From contig JAVHVE010000066.1 of NCBI GenBank assembly GCA_032160705.1, positions 1-64,000 on the forward strand: a stretch of DNA of 64,000 nt. Direction: 5' to 3'. The notes under the pieces are model-generated. The model was not told where the DNA came from. It was given only the letters and a program-made list of their open reading frames with translations, and made no database searches. A program made the position numbers and the translations under genes. Shown piece after piece: positions 23,454 through 31,847 of this stretch. Numbering within the stretch: the first letter of the stretch is position 1; each line of letters begins with the position of its first letter. This DNA is from QHXM01 sp032160705. GTDB taxonomy: Bacteria > Acidobacteriota > Blastocatellia > Pyrinomonadales > Pyrinomonadaceae.

Positions 23454-26400
23454 ATGTCCAGAAAACTTACCCCTTACATGACCGCACTGTTTGCGGTGCT
23501 TATCAGCCTGACGTTCATATCCGCCAACATCTTTGCCCAATCACAGGCTACATCTGGAGACATCGAAGGCCGCGTGCTTGATCCACAAGGTGCGGTCATC
23601 CCCGGCGTCACCGTCACGGCGACTAATCAAGCGACCGGGCTTGAAAAAAGCGCGACGACCGACTCGGACGGGAATTACCGCATCATCTTGCTGCCTCCCG
23701 GAACGTATACCTTACAGACCTCTGCGCCGTCCGGCTTCCAGTCCATGAGTCTGACAAACGTCAACGTCACCGTCGGCAGCAAGACTCCGCTTGACATCAA
23801 CATGGCTTTGGCGGGCGCGGGTAACGTGATTGTTGATGTGACGACCGATGCGCCGATCATTGAAACCACGCGCACTTCCGTCTCTTCAACCATTAATCAA
23901 AAAGCCATCGAGAATCTTCCGATCAACGGGCGTAATTACCAGGACTTCGCCACGCTCACGCCGGGTGTGGTGATAGACCGCACGCGCGGCGGTGACATCT
24001 CTGTCGGCGGCCAGAAGGGAACTCTTAATAATCTTCAAGTTGACGGTGTGGATAACAACAACACCTTCTTCGGTCAAGCTTTCGGACGCGGGGGGGTGCG
24101 TCCTCCGTACCAGTTTTCCGAAGAGTCTGTGCAGGAATTTCAGGTCAACCAGAACGGCTTCTCGGCGGAGTTCGGTCGTGCGGGTGGCGCGGTCATCAAC
24201 GTCGTCACACGCTCTGGAACGAACCAGTTTCACGGAGGATTATTTGAATACTTCCGCGACGAATCGCTCAACGCCAACGATCCCGCTTTGAAAGGGACGC
24301 AGGGGGCTGCCTTTCAGTTGGGACGACGCCTCGACAACAACAAGCGCCCGCCTTCACAGATCAATCAATTCGGTGGTCGCATTGGTGGCCCGATTGTCAA
24401 AAACCGCGCGTTCTTTTTCTTCACCTATGATGGTCAACGCCAAACCCTGCCGAATCCGATTGATGTGCCGGCCTTTTTCGCCCAACCCGCAACCACACAG
24501 GCTTTGCTCGTGTCCAAGATCAATCCTTATTCGATTGGCCGCAATCAGGATGTCTATTTGGCCAAGGGCGATTTCATAATCAATCCCAACAACCAACTGT
24601 CGCTGCGCTTCAACCAGCAGAACTTTACGGGCCAGAACAACGAGACCACAGGTCTTCTCAATGCTGAAGAGCATTCCGGCGACAGTATCGTTCACAGCAC
24701 CACGTTTTCGGGAACGCTCGCGTCCACGCTTTCGTCCAGCGTGGTTAACGAGTTTCGCTTTCAGTTCGGGCGGGATGAGGAACCGGGCGAGGCCAATAGC
24801 ACGGACCCCGAAGCCCTCATCAATACGGGCGGCGGTAATCTGGCAATCGGGCGTAACAACTTCAGCCCGCGCGAGACCACCATCAAACGTTGGCAGTTGA
24901 TTGATAACCTGTCATACGTGCGTGGGCGCAGCAACTTCAAGTTCGGCGTAGATTTAAACTTCGATAAGATTTTTAACTTCTTTCCGGGCTTGTTCAGCGG
25001 CTCTTATACCTTCCCCAGCTATCAAGCGTTTGCTAACAATTTCAACACCTCCCTTGCGCCGACGGCTACTGCTTACTCGCAGGCTTTTGCGGGTGAAGGT
25101 ACTTCGGGTGGCACGACGTTCCCGGATAGCTCGGATTATGCTGTCTATGCGCAGGACGACTGGCGCGTCACGCCAAAGCTCACTCTCAATCTGGGCGTGC
25201 GCTACGACTATCAGAAATTGGCCTGTCCGCCGGTGCAGAATACAGACCCGTTGCTTTTGAATAACGGACTGGATACCAGCCGCTGCCCGAAGGACGGAAA
25301 CAATTTCGCGCCGCGTGTGGGTTTCAGCTACGCCTTCGACGATAAAACGGTGCTGCGCGGCGGCTACGGCATCTTCTATGGTCGAACCACCGCGATTGAC
25401 CTTGGGACAGCCCATTCCAATAACGGCATCAATGTAATTAATGTGAGCTTGAACGCCGCTCAAGTCATAGCGGCTGGTCTGCGTTTCCCGAACATTCTGG
25501 CTGCGGTGCCGACGACGAGCGCTCCGAAGAACCTCTTCTTGTTCTCTGACAACTACGTGCAGCCATACGTCCAGCAGGCAAGGCTTGGCTTCGAGCGAGA
25601 GATTTGGCCTGGTCTCAGCCTGTCCGCGACGTACATGCTCTTCCGTGGCGTTCATCTGACACGCACGCGCGACGTTAACCTCTTTGCTCCAACCCCGCTG
25701 GTCGCCACCGCACCGGACGGGGCGACATATACGTTTGAGCGCTTCTCTTCGACGCGCCCGATCGCGCGCGCGACCGGCATCACCTATAACCGCATCTCGC
25801 TTTTTGAGAGCACGGCTAATTCTCGTTACAACGGTCTGGCCATTCAGGCAACCAAACGTTTCACGAAAGGATTCCAGTTTATCGCAGCTTATACTTATTC
25901 GAAGGCGGAAGACGACAAGCCAGACCAGACGGCAGTCGTCGTCGGTGCTGACGATTCAAAGATCGTCCAGAACCAACTGAACCTGCGTGCGGATTGGGGA
26001 GCGGCTGACACAGACCTGCGGCATCGCTTCGTCTTCAGTCCGGTCTATGAGATTGGACGCTACACCCGCAGTGACAACCCGGTCTTGCGCGCGCTCTTAA
26101 GCGACTATATCTTCTCCGGCATCGTGCAACTCCAGTCGGGCTTCGCCTATTCGGCTTTTATCGCCAACGACCCGAACAACGATGGCAACCGCTCCAATGA
26201 TCGTCTGCCGGGCACAGAGCGTAACAGCTTTTACACGCCCGCCACTTACCAGTTCGACGCGCGCATCACGCGCATCATTCGCACCAGCGAAACAACGAGC
26301 CTTCGCCTGATCTTTGAAGGCTTCAATATCTTTAACCGGGCGAACGTGCTGACGCAGAACAACACGTTCTACAATTTTACAGCTCCGTCAACGCTGACAG

Positions 26401-26486
26401 CGCCGGCAGCGACGACTCCTTTCGGCTCGAACCGCTCGTTCCTAACCCCGCGCCAACTCCAGGTTGCGATTAAGTTCGAGTTCTAA
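23454..26486 (+). CDS. TonB-dependent receptor, Oar-like, with carboxypeptidase-regulatory N-domain
   Basis: An outer-membrane beta-barrel of about 1,010 residues. A signal peptide (cleavage after IFAQ) is followed by a CarboxypepD_reg-like domain (GDIEGRVLDPQGAVIPGVTV, about 30-115), a plug region (INQKAIENLPINGRNYQDF onward) and a long barrel ending in the aromatic C-terminus AIKFEF. This is the large receptor class abundant in Acidobacteriota; substrates are usually unknown but oligosaccharides or peptides are likely. ATG 23442 is also possible, but ATG 23454 has GAGGAAAA just upstream and starts the signal peptide directly. A strong terminator follows, so it is monocistronic. Confidence 0.92.
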   Translation: MSRKLTPYMTALFAVLISLTFISANIFAQSQATSGDIEGRVLDPQGAVIPGVTVTATNQATGLEKSATTDSDGNYRIILLPPGTYTLQTSAPSGFQSMSLTNVNVTVGSKTPLDINMALAGAGNVIVDVTTDAPIIETTRTSVSSTINQKAIENLPINGRNYQDFATLTPGVVIDRTRGGDISVGGQKGTLNNLQVDGVDNNNTFFGQAFGRGGVRPPYQFSEESVQEFQVNQNGFSAEFGRAGGAVINVVTRSGTNQFHGGLFEYFRDESLNANDPALKGTQGAAFQLGRRLDNNKRPPSQINQFGGRIGGPIVKNRAFFFFTYDGQRQTLPNPIDVPAFFAQPATTQALLVSKINPYSIGRNQDVYLAKGDFIINPNNQLSLRFNQQNFTGQNNETTGLLNAEEHSGDSIVHSTTFSGTLASTLSSSVVNEFRFQFGRDEEPGEANSTDPEALINTGGGNLAIGRNNFSPRETTIKRWQLIDNLSYVRGRSNFKFGVDLNFDKIFNFFPGLFSGSYTFPSYQAFANNFNTSLAPTATAYSQAFAGEGTSGGTTFPDSSDYAVYAQDDWRVTPKLTLNLGVRYDYQKLACPPVQNTDPLLLNNGLDTSRCPKDGNNFAPRVGFSYAFDDKTVLRGGYGIFYGRTTAIDLGTAHSNNGINVINVSLNAAQVIAAGLRFPNILAAVPTTSAPKNLFLFSDNYVQPYVQQARLGFEREIWPGLSLSATYMLFRGVHLTRTRDVNLFAPTPLVATAPDGATYTFERFSSTRPIARATGITYNRISLFESTANSRYNGLAIQATKRFTKGFQFIAAYTYSKAEDDKPDQTAVVVGADDSKIVQNQLNLRADWGAADTDLRHRFVFSPVYEIGRYTRSDNPVLRALLSDYIFSGIVQLQSGFAYSAFIANDPNNDGNRSNDRLPGTERNSFYTPATYQFDARITRIIRTSETTSLRLIFEGFNIFNRANVLTQNNTFYNFTAPSTLTAPAATTPFGSNRSFLTPRQLQVAIKFEF

Positions 26487-26518
26487 ACAGTCGGACTGTC
26501 TTTGCGAAGGAAAACCAG

Positions 26519-26567
26519 AGGCGGGAGGCTTATCCCAGGGGGTAAGCCGTCCCGCCTGATTTTTTTA
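26519..26567 (+). terminator. Rho-independent terminator after the TonB receptor
   Basis: Stem AGGCGGGAGGCTTATCCC pairs with GGGGTAAGCCGTCCCGCCT (one bulged G and one wobble), with a 2-3 nt loop and then GATTTTTTT. It is a textbook intrinsic terminator 33 bp after the receptor stop. It may also serve the convergent membrane-protein gene that ends at 26574. Confidence 0.93.
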
Positions 26568-26573
26568 TAGCCG

Positions 26574-28415
26574 TTAGGGTCTCAGCCTGACGCGGTAGAG
26601 CGTAAATCGCCCGACGCGCTCGCCCGCGTCGCGCTCGTACCAGCGATCAAGATTCTTGAAATCGGGAGGCGCATCCGTCGTCGTGACAACGAAGGCGAGC
26701 GTCGGGCTTGCAGCTTGCGCGCGGCTGAAAAGGTAAGCGTAATCGGTATAGCCGCGCAGTGCCTCGCGCACGTCCGCCTCTGTCAACTGCCTCCAGTTGA
26801 CTGTCCATGCCGGGTCGTTGTGTCCCCATTCGATTAGGGAGTGAATCAAATATTTCTTCCTGTAATCGAGAGCTTCAAACGCCCCGGCATCAATCGTCGT
26901 TAAATCTTCGCCCGTATAGTAAAGATACTGGTAGATGCGCTCGCGGTTCTCTTCCAAAGTCACCCCTGAAAAGGCAGGCACATGCGGAGACCAGAGCACA
27001 GGCTGCGGAGCGATGACGGGCGAGATGTCCGCATGATCCAGATTAACGTAAAGAACGACCGCTTGATTGTTCGGAGTCTGCGGCGCATCAAGCGCCAATC
27101 GGGCAAGTCGTCTGGCGACCACCTGCGCTTCATCACGATCAAGACTCGCCCAGGCGTGCCGTTTGGTCTCGACCGCTGTTTCCGTCATCCCCCACAGGAG
27201 AGACACCATCGCCGCGCACACGAGCGCGCGTCCCGGAACGTGAGTGCGAGTGCCTGCTGTGGCGCGTCCGCGCCGGATAAGCGCAATCGCAAGAATCACC
27301 GCGATGAGGGACAGATATTTCGCAATGTATAGCTCATAGTGCAGCGGTTGCAGGGAACGGCCTGTGATGATTTGCTGGTTGAAGACAACAAGCGGCGTGA
27401 GAGCGAAAGAGGCTGTGAAAAGCACTGCGTGGTCTCGCCACCTGAGATGCCCGCGCCACGCGGCGTAGGCGAGCGCGAAGCACACCATCAGGCCGAGCTT
27501 GATTGACGAGCGGGAAAAGTCCGGCGCGTGCGACAGCGCCAGAAGCTGGACGGTATCTATTGTCGGAGCGCGGTTCGAGAGCAGGATGAAGTAGGGCACA
27601 AGAGCCGCGATTGCCAGCAGAGCAATCATCCCGAATGGCTTAATTACTTTCCTGTAGCCTTCAGGGCGCGCAATCAGCCACAGGAGAGCCAGGCACGCGA
27701 ACCACGCGGCGGCAGCCGTCCACAGGTAAAAATATGAAAAGACCAGCAGCGCAAAGACCGCACCGGCCAGCGCCACCCAGCGCCAGCCCGCATGTTTGTC
27801 CTGGGGGTTGAGCGCACGCCAGACCAGAGCGCAGAAGATGAAGAAGAAAGGAAAGGGAACGGCGGGCACATAGCGGCGCAGGAACGGGAAATACTCGAAG
27901 GTGTAAGTCGTGTCCAGGCCAAACAGCATTCTGACCGGCGCATAGAAAAGCGCGAACGTCCCCAGGCAAAGCACGACGAGCGCGCCCGCCGCCGCTAATT
28001 TCTCATCATTCGTCACCTGAGCAATCAACCAGAAGATAGAGAGCGTGGACGCGAAAGCTATCATGCCAGTCAGCAGGATAAAGGTCGTCGAGGCGTTGAG
28101 ACCTAAGAGGCGCGCAGGAAGTGCAGTCAGATAAGCCGGGATGAATTGTATCGAGAAGATGGATTCGGGTTGAGGCGCATCAGGCGCATCGTCGCGTCCG
28201 GTGTACGGGTCGTTGCGGCGCGGGCGACCCGCTATCAACGCGTTGACGTAAGCCGAGTAGGCGATTTCATCTTGCGAGAAGAAGGCGTAAGAGCCGTTCC
28301 AGTCGCTGCCCCGTTTGAGGATCAATGCAAACTGCGGATAGAGAGCCAGCAGCGTCAGGGCTGTGGCCGCGTAGATGCCAAGTCGCCAACGCAGGAGGCG
28401 CTCAGTCTCGTGCAA
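26574..28415 (-). CDS. Polytopic membrane protein, GT-C-like
   Basis: A 613-residue inner-membrane protein with about ten or eleven hydrophobic helices between residues 12 and 410, then a soluble C-terminal region of about 200 residues. An early acidic loop (FFSQDEIAYSAY) and an aromatic, Arg-rich loop (FEYFPFLRRYVPAVPFPFF) are reminiscent of GT-C glycosyltransferases that use lipid-linked sugars, but I cannot place it in a named family. The start is a TTG (28415) preceded by an AAGGAGAAGGAG stretch 10-20 bp upstream; I see no better ATG. It is convergent with the TonB receptor and shares the terminator region. Confidence 0.7.
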   Translation of the reverse strand: MHETERLLRWRLGIYAATALTLLALYPQFALILKRGSDWNGSYAFFSQDEIAYSAYVNALIAGRPRRNDPYTGRDDAPDAPQPESIFSIQFIPAYLTALPARLLGLNASTTFILLTGMIAFASTLSIFWLIAQVTNDEKLAAAGALVVLCLGTFALFYAPVRMLFGLDTTYTFEYFPFLRRYVPAVPFPFFFIFCALVWRALNPQDKHAGWRWVALAGAVFALLVFSYFYLWTAAAAWFACLALLWLIARPEGYRKVIKPFGMIALLAIAALVPYFILLSNRAPTIDTVQLLALSHAPDFSRSSIKLGLMVCFALAYAAWRGHLRWRDHAVLFTASFALTPLVVFNQQIITGRSLQPLHYELYIAKYLSLIAVILAIALIRRGRATAGTRTHVPGRALVCAAMVSLLWGMTETAVETKRHAWASLDRDEAQVVARRLARLALDAPQTPNNQAVVLYVNLDHADISPVIAPQPVLWSPHVPAFSGVTLEENRERIYQYLYYTGEDLTTIDAGAFEALDYRKKYLIHSLIEWGHNDPAWTVNWRQLTEADVREALRGYTDYAYLFSRAQAASPTLAFVVTTTDAPPDFKNLDRWYERDAGERVGRFTLYRVRLRP

Positions 28416-28624
28416 ACTCAGGGATTCTCCTTCTCCTTAGCTGCATTGGTGCTCTGCCTGAACTCAACAAAGACGCGCGATGATAGCTTATTCCAGATTG
28501 AATCGGGGAAATAAGTCTGAGCTTGAGTTTTGAAACGGCCTCTTGATTGATTTTCGTTTGCGCTGGCGGGAGATTTTGTATTAGATACTCTCCCGAACAG
28601 ATTAGAAGGAGCGCAAGAGAAGCT

Positions 28625-28804
28625 ATGGCGACTACAGAAGAGAAAGTTAATCGTTGCGAGAGGTGCGATGCGGAGACGGAGCGTCTGATTAAATATGTCG
28701 GGCCGGACAACCAATTGCGATATGTGTGCTGGTCGTGCGTGTCTCGTGAAGAGAAGAACGTCAATCTCAAAGGAAGCTGGAAGCGTGGAGGGCGTGCGGG
28801 TTAA
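28625..28804 (+). CDS. Small two-CxxC zinc-finger protein (59 aa)
   Basis: A 59-residue protein beginning MATTEEKVNRCERCDAETE. CERC (11-14) and CWSC (36-39) form a probable zinc ribbon, followed by a basic tail (GSWKRGGRAG). The open frame extends upstream to 28547 but that part looks non-coding; ATG 28625 follows a GAAGGAG about 15 bp away. Its TAA (28802-28804) overlaps the TAA of the convergent pepE gene (28801-28803) by two bases. The role is unknown; nucleic-acid or protein binding is a guess from the fold. Confidence 0.65.
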   Translation: MATTEEKVNRCERCDAETERLIKYVGPDNQLRYVCWSCVSREEKNVNLKGSWKRGGRAG

Positions 28805-29523
28805 GCCGTCAAGAGAAAGCCGAGAGAATCCACCGGCTTGATTTCCTTCGCCTCCTCACCGCTCTTGAAGAGACGTGCCGTTTTCTCTCCCAACAGTTTG
28901 ACTGTTCGTCCTTCAATTCTCAAGATGCTTCCTTCTCTCAGGCCAACGACTGTCGCGTCCGGGTTCGCTTTAAGAAACTCCGCGATGCGCTGCTCGCGTG
29001 TTTCGCCCGAATGCGCGGTCAACTTCTCATCCGTGTAATGAGGATTGATTTGAAAAGGAACGAGATTGAGCGCATTAAAACTCGCAGGCTCGACAATCGG
29101 CATGTCGTTGGTAGTTCTAATCGTCGGGCAAGCGACGTTTGACCCGGCGCTCCACCCAATGTACGGAAGTGCTCCGGCCTCAACGCGCTCCCTGATGCTC
29201 TCGATCAAGCCCCGCTCGGACAGCTCGCGCAGCAGATGAAAAGTGTTGCCGCCACCGACCGCCACAGCCTCCGCGCTCTCGACGGCCTTCACCGGATCGG
29301 CGGTCTCGTGAACAGAATCGAGCAGGTATCCCATCTCTGCAAAGCGGTCGCGCACCGTAGCGGCATACTCGTCGTAGGAGCGCGTCACGCCCGCGAAGGG
29401 AACGAACAGGACTCTTTTGACTTCTGCGCCGAGAAAATCTTTGATGTCCGAGACGGCATGCTCCAGAAACTCCTGGCCATAGTTCATCGAATTGCTGAGC
29501 AGTAGTAATCTTTTGCGTGACAT
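28801..29523 (-). CDS. pepE: Peptidase E, alpha-aspartyl dipeptidase (S51)
   Basis: A 240-residue cytoplasmic serine peptidase that cleaves Asp-Xaa dipeptides. The nucleophile elbow GWSAGSNVACP contains the catalytic Ser; AVAVGGGNTFHLLREL and INPHYTDEK (catalytic His) match the S51 pattern. Length is as expected (about 230). The ATG at 29523 is supported by the beta-strand start RLLLLSNSMNYGQ. It is convergent with, and its stop overlaps, the zinc-finger gene. The 130-bp upstream region is AT-rich and carries no gene. Confidence 0.9.
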   Translation of the reverse strand: MSRKRLLLLSNSMNYGQEFLEHAVSDIKDFLGAEVKRVLFVPFAGVTRSYDEYAATVRDRFAEMGYLLDSVHETADPVKAVESAEAVAVGGGNTFHLLRELSERGLIESIRERVEAGALPYIGWSAGSNVACPTIRTTNDMPIVEPASFNALNLVPFQINPHYTDEKLTAHSGETREQRIAEFLKANPDATVVGLREGSILRIEGRTVKLLGEKTARLFKSGEEAKEIKPVDSLGFLLTA

Positions 29524-29656
29524 ATCGTGATTGAATCTGTTGAAATCATCTCACGAAGGCTAAGCTGTCAAAGTGAGTTTCAAATGTCTTCTTCGACTCC
29601 AATGATCTAAGATGACTTATGTTTTGAACTAAATCGTTTCCTATGACCAGAGACCT

Positions 29657-30319
29657 TTATATAGATTTAGCAAGATGGTTGACTAAAGTTTCTATACACT
29701 TGTTAGCAAGTCCAATAGACATAAAAAACTGCCCATTCCCTTTCCGCTCGCTCCACCCGACGCGAAGGTTTTCGTCTATATCTAAATCATAATAATCTGT
29801 ACCTCGCGGCGTTGGTGCAAGCCCGACCTTTTTCCTCTCGAATAATGCAACACTTAGTCCTGAGCCATCCAGAGTATTTATGTAGCCGAGAGTAAACGTG
29901 ATGCCTAAGCTAATTCTTCCGCACCGCAAAGTACATTGGCGAGAATTATCTTTCGTAAATTGAATTTGAACTTCTGGATTTTGACCGCTTATTTCTTCTG
30001 CGAGGTGCTGTAGATCGTTGAATAACATATCTACTGCTGGCTTTATCTCTTGTAGTCCACGCTCAGAATTGTGCCAATTTCTACGCTCATTTCTGAACGC
30101 GATCTTCTTGTTAAGGGCTGATGCTGCTTGTTCAACTGAAGATGAACTAAATAACGTTTCAGCATCTTCTTTATTCATTGGCAGAGTGAGTGCTTCTTTT
30201 GAGATTGTCAAAGTATCTGCCTCTTGCGCTTCAGTGGTCGTGAATAAGCGCGATCCATCAGCTACGCAATAGTTCAGCGCATCCGCATAGGAGCGATTGC
30301 AATCAGGGCACTGTTTCAT
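29657..30319 (-). CDS. Hypothetical protein with N-terminal zinc-ribbon-like motif, AT-rich
   Basis: A 220-residue protein beginning MKQCPDCNRSYADALNYCVA, a single CxxC plus a third Cys, as in the short zinc-ribbon heads of many acidobacterial proteins. The rest (about 70-220) is mixed alpha/beta with no membrane segment and no family I recognise. Its base composition is visibly more AT-rich than its neighbours, with many AAA/TTT codons, suggesting acquisition by transfer. It is divergent from the DinB gene and shares a 195-bp AT-rich intergenic region. Confidence 0.7.
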   Translation of the reverse strand: MKQCPDCNRSYADALNYCVADGSRLFTTTEAQEADTLTISKEALTLPMNKEDAETLFSSSSVEQAASALNKKIAFRNERRNWHNSERGLQEIKPAVDMLFNDLQHLAEEISGQNPEVQIQFTKDNSRQCTLRCGRISLGITFTLGYINTLDGSGLSVALFERKKVGLAPTPRGTDYYDLDIDENLRVGWSERKGNGQFFMSIGLANKCIETLVNHLAKSI

Positions 30320-30399
30320 CTTGCTTCTTTTTACCTTTTTCTTACCTTCTTTGTAAGCCTCTTGAATCTATTCTACAAGATAATTCACGGAACTTTACT

Positions 30400-30429
30400 T
30401 TGACTAGGTCGAAATTCTCGTACTAAGAT
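30400..30429 (+). promoter_or_regulatory. Candidate sigma70-type promoter for the DinB gene
   Basis: TTGACT (30400-30405), an 18-bp spacer, then TAAGAT (30424-30429), about 85 bp upstream of the DinB-family start. It is a pattern match only. Confidence 0.4.
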
Positions 30430-30513
30430 TTACTTACCACATACTAAAATTCCCATACATTATCGTGTTTCAAGGGTATTAGTCATCGCGCATCCCTTAA
30501 GGAGGAAAAAGCT

Positions 30514-30996
30514 ATGAATCAAGACCAGTCGCTTCGTGAACATCTGCTTTATCTGCTCGGCGGTGGTGGGGCGCATGTTGATTTTGAATCGGTCGTCGCG
30601 GACTTTTCCGTCGCGAAGGTCAATCAAAAGATTGAGCATCTTCCCTATACGGCCTGGGCTGTGCTCGAACACATGCGAATCGCGCAGTGGGATATTCTGG
30701 AGTTCAGCCGGAAGCCTACGCACGTTTCGCCCAAATGGCCTGAAGGCTACTGGCCTGCGGAGGATGTTTCGCCTGATGTGGCATCGTGGGATGAGAGCGT
30801 CAAAAGGTTTCGCGCCGACCTCAAAGAGATGCAGGATTTAATCGCAGACCCGGAGACCGACCTCTTCGCTGCAATCCCGCACGGCGATGGGCAAACCATC
30901 CTGCGTGAAGCGCTGCTCGTCGCCGATCACAACGCCTATCACCTCGGCGTGCTGGTGACGATGAAAAGGATTTTAGAGGGCGGGAACAAAACATAA
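30514..30996 (+). CDS. DinB-family protein
   Basis: A 160-residue four-helix-bundle protein of the DinB/YfiT-like superfamily. Metal-ligand histidines are in the expected places: the LEHMRIAQWDILEFS helix and the C-terminal ADHNAYHLGVLVTMKRIL helix. Family members are metal-dependent, often thiol-dependent transferases or stress proteins; the substrate is unknown. An excellent ribosome-binding site (TAAGGAGG) lies upstream of the ATG. It is convergent with the toxin-antitoxin operon that ends at 31045. Confidence 0.88.
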   Translation: MNQDQSLREHLLYLLGGGGAHVDFESVVADFSVAKVNQKIEHLPYTAWAVLEHMRIAQWDILEFSRKPTHVSPKWPEGYWPAEDVSPDVASWDESVKRFRADLKEMQDLIADPETDLFAAIPHGDGQTILREALLVADHNAYHLGVLVTMKRILEGGNKT

Positions 30997-31044
30997 GCGC
31001 TGCCGCGCGTGTGGAAGAGTTTCAATGATGCGCCTGCTTGGTCT

Positions 31045-31221
31045 CTAACGGAAGAACAGCCAGCGAACCAGATAGAACAGCCCCACGATTGAGCCGCCGA
31101 TGATGAGCAGGAGCAGAACAAGGCATCCGATCAGCGCCATCTTCGTCTTCTTGGCTCTGCCCTCGTCCGGCGGCGAGAGTTGATTCTGCGGAAAATACGG
31201 TGGGGGAGTCTGTGTCGGCAT
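31045..31221 (-). CDS. Small single-span membrane protein downstream of MazF-like toxin (58 aa)
   Basis: A 58-residue protein. The Pro-rich N-terminus (MPTQTPPPYFPQNQLSPPDE) and a basic patch (GRAKKTKM) lead to one long hydrophobic helix (ALIGCLVLLLLIIGGSIVG) and a basic C-terminus (VRWLFFR). It has a strong ribosome-binding site (AAGGAGAG) and starts 11 bp after the toxin stop codon, so it is likely the third gene of the toxin-antitoxin transcript. Basic residues on both sides of the helix leave topology open. It is not a known partner of MazEF; a link to toxin action is only inferred from position. Confidence 0.72.
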   Translation of the reverse strand: MPTQTPPPYFPQNQLSPPDEGRAKKTKMALIGCLVLLLLIIGGSIVGLFYLVRWLFFR

Positions 31222-31232
31222 TTAATCTCTCC

Positions 31233-31574
31233 TTACTTAATTCCTTCGCGAAGCAATTCAACCACGGCTTCAATAATCTGCTTGAATATCTTGTCGTTTA
31301 ATATCCCGACTTGCGCTACCAACAGGCTACGATTAGCTGTGAATAATTTTGACGGGCGGGCATAGCTTGTCACCCGCAACGAGCCCGAATCGAAACTGTC
31401 GTTTATGATTTCAATAGCTCGCGTATCAGAATAAGGATTGCTGGTAATCTGACACAGAATCAAATCATTTTTGCCAGCGTCCGCCAATATCACAGCGGGA
31501 CGTAACTTAGATTGTGAGAGGTCGGAAAATGGAAAGGGCACTAAAACTACCGCACCTTTTGCAGGTGTGACCAT
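31233..31574 (-). CDS. mazF: MazF/PemK-family toxin (endoribonuclease)
   Basis: A 113-residue type II toxin. It has the family signature GAVVLVPFPFSDLSQSKLRP with RPAVIL, then QITSN and the basic SYARPSKLF loop followed by a C-terminal helix. Family members are sequence-specific ribosome-independent endoribonucleases. Its ATG lies inside the antitoxin gene (28-nt overlap) with a GGAGGATGAGG site, typical for translational coupling in such pairs. A small membrane-protein gene follows after 11 bp. Confidence 0.9.
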   Translation of the reverse strand: MVTPAKGAVVLVPFPFSDLSQSKLRPAVILADAGKNDLILCQITSNPYSDTRAIEIINDSFDSGSLRVTSYARPSKLFTANRSLLVAQVGILNDKIFKQIIEAVVELLREGIK

Positions 31575-31768
31575 GCCTCATCCTCCTCCGGTCTATTCCA
31601 ATCTTCAGCAAGAGATTCTTCGCTTAATAGAGCTGTCTCCGAACCTTTCGTGGCAGGTTCATCATCTAAAATAGTGACGAGCGCACGCCGCGCTTCTTTA
31701 AGCTGAACGGATTCCAGCAAAAGAACTTTACCATCCGGCTCGATGATGGCTTCGACCGTTTGAATCAT
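31547..31768 (-). CDS. Antitoxin partner of MazF-like toxin
   Basis: A 73-residue protein with a short N-terminal beta region (VEAIIEPDGKVLLLESVQL), which fits an AbrB/MazE-like or DUF104-like DNA-binding head, and an acidic Trp-containing C-terminal tail (AEDWNRPEEDEAWSHL), which fits a toxin-binding segment. A strong ribosome-binding site (AAGGAGGA) lies upstream of ATG 31768. It overlaps the toxin gene by 28 nt. By analogy it should neutralise the toxin and repress the operon. It lies about 80 bp after the TonB receptor stop (31848) on the same strand. Confidence 0.82.
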   Translation of the reverse strand: MIQTVEAIIEPDGKVLLLESVQLKEARRALVTILDDEPATKGSETALLSEESLAEDWNRPEEDEAWSHLQKVR

Positions 31769-31847
31769 GGCTTATCCTCCTTCTCCATTCTCCGCATAAT
31801 CTTCATAACGGGCAAGCGCCCGACGCCTAAATCCAGCCATTGCGCCG

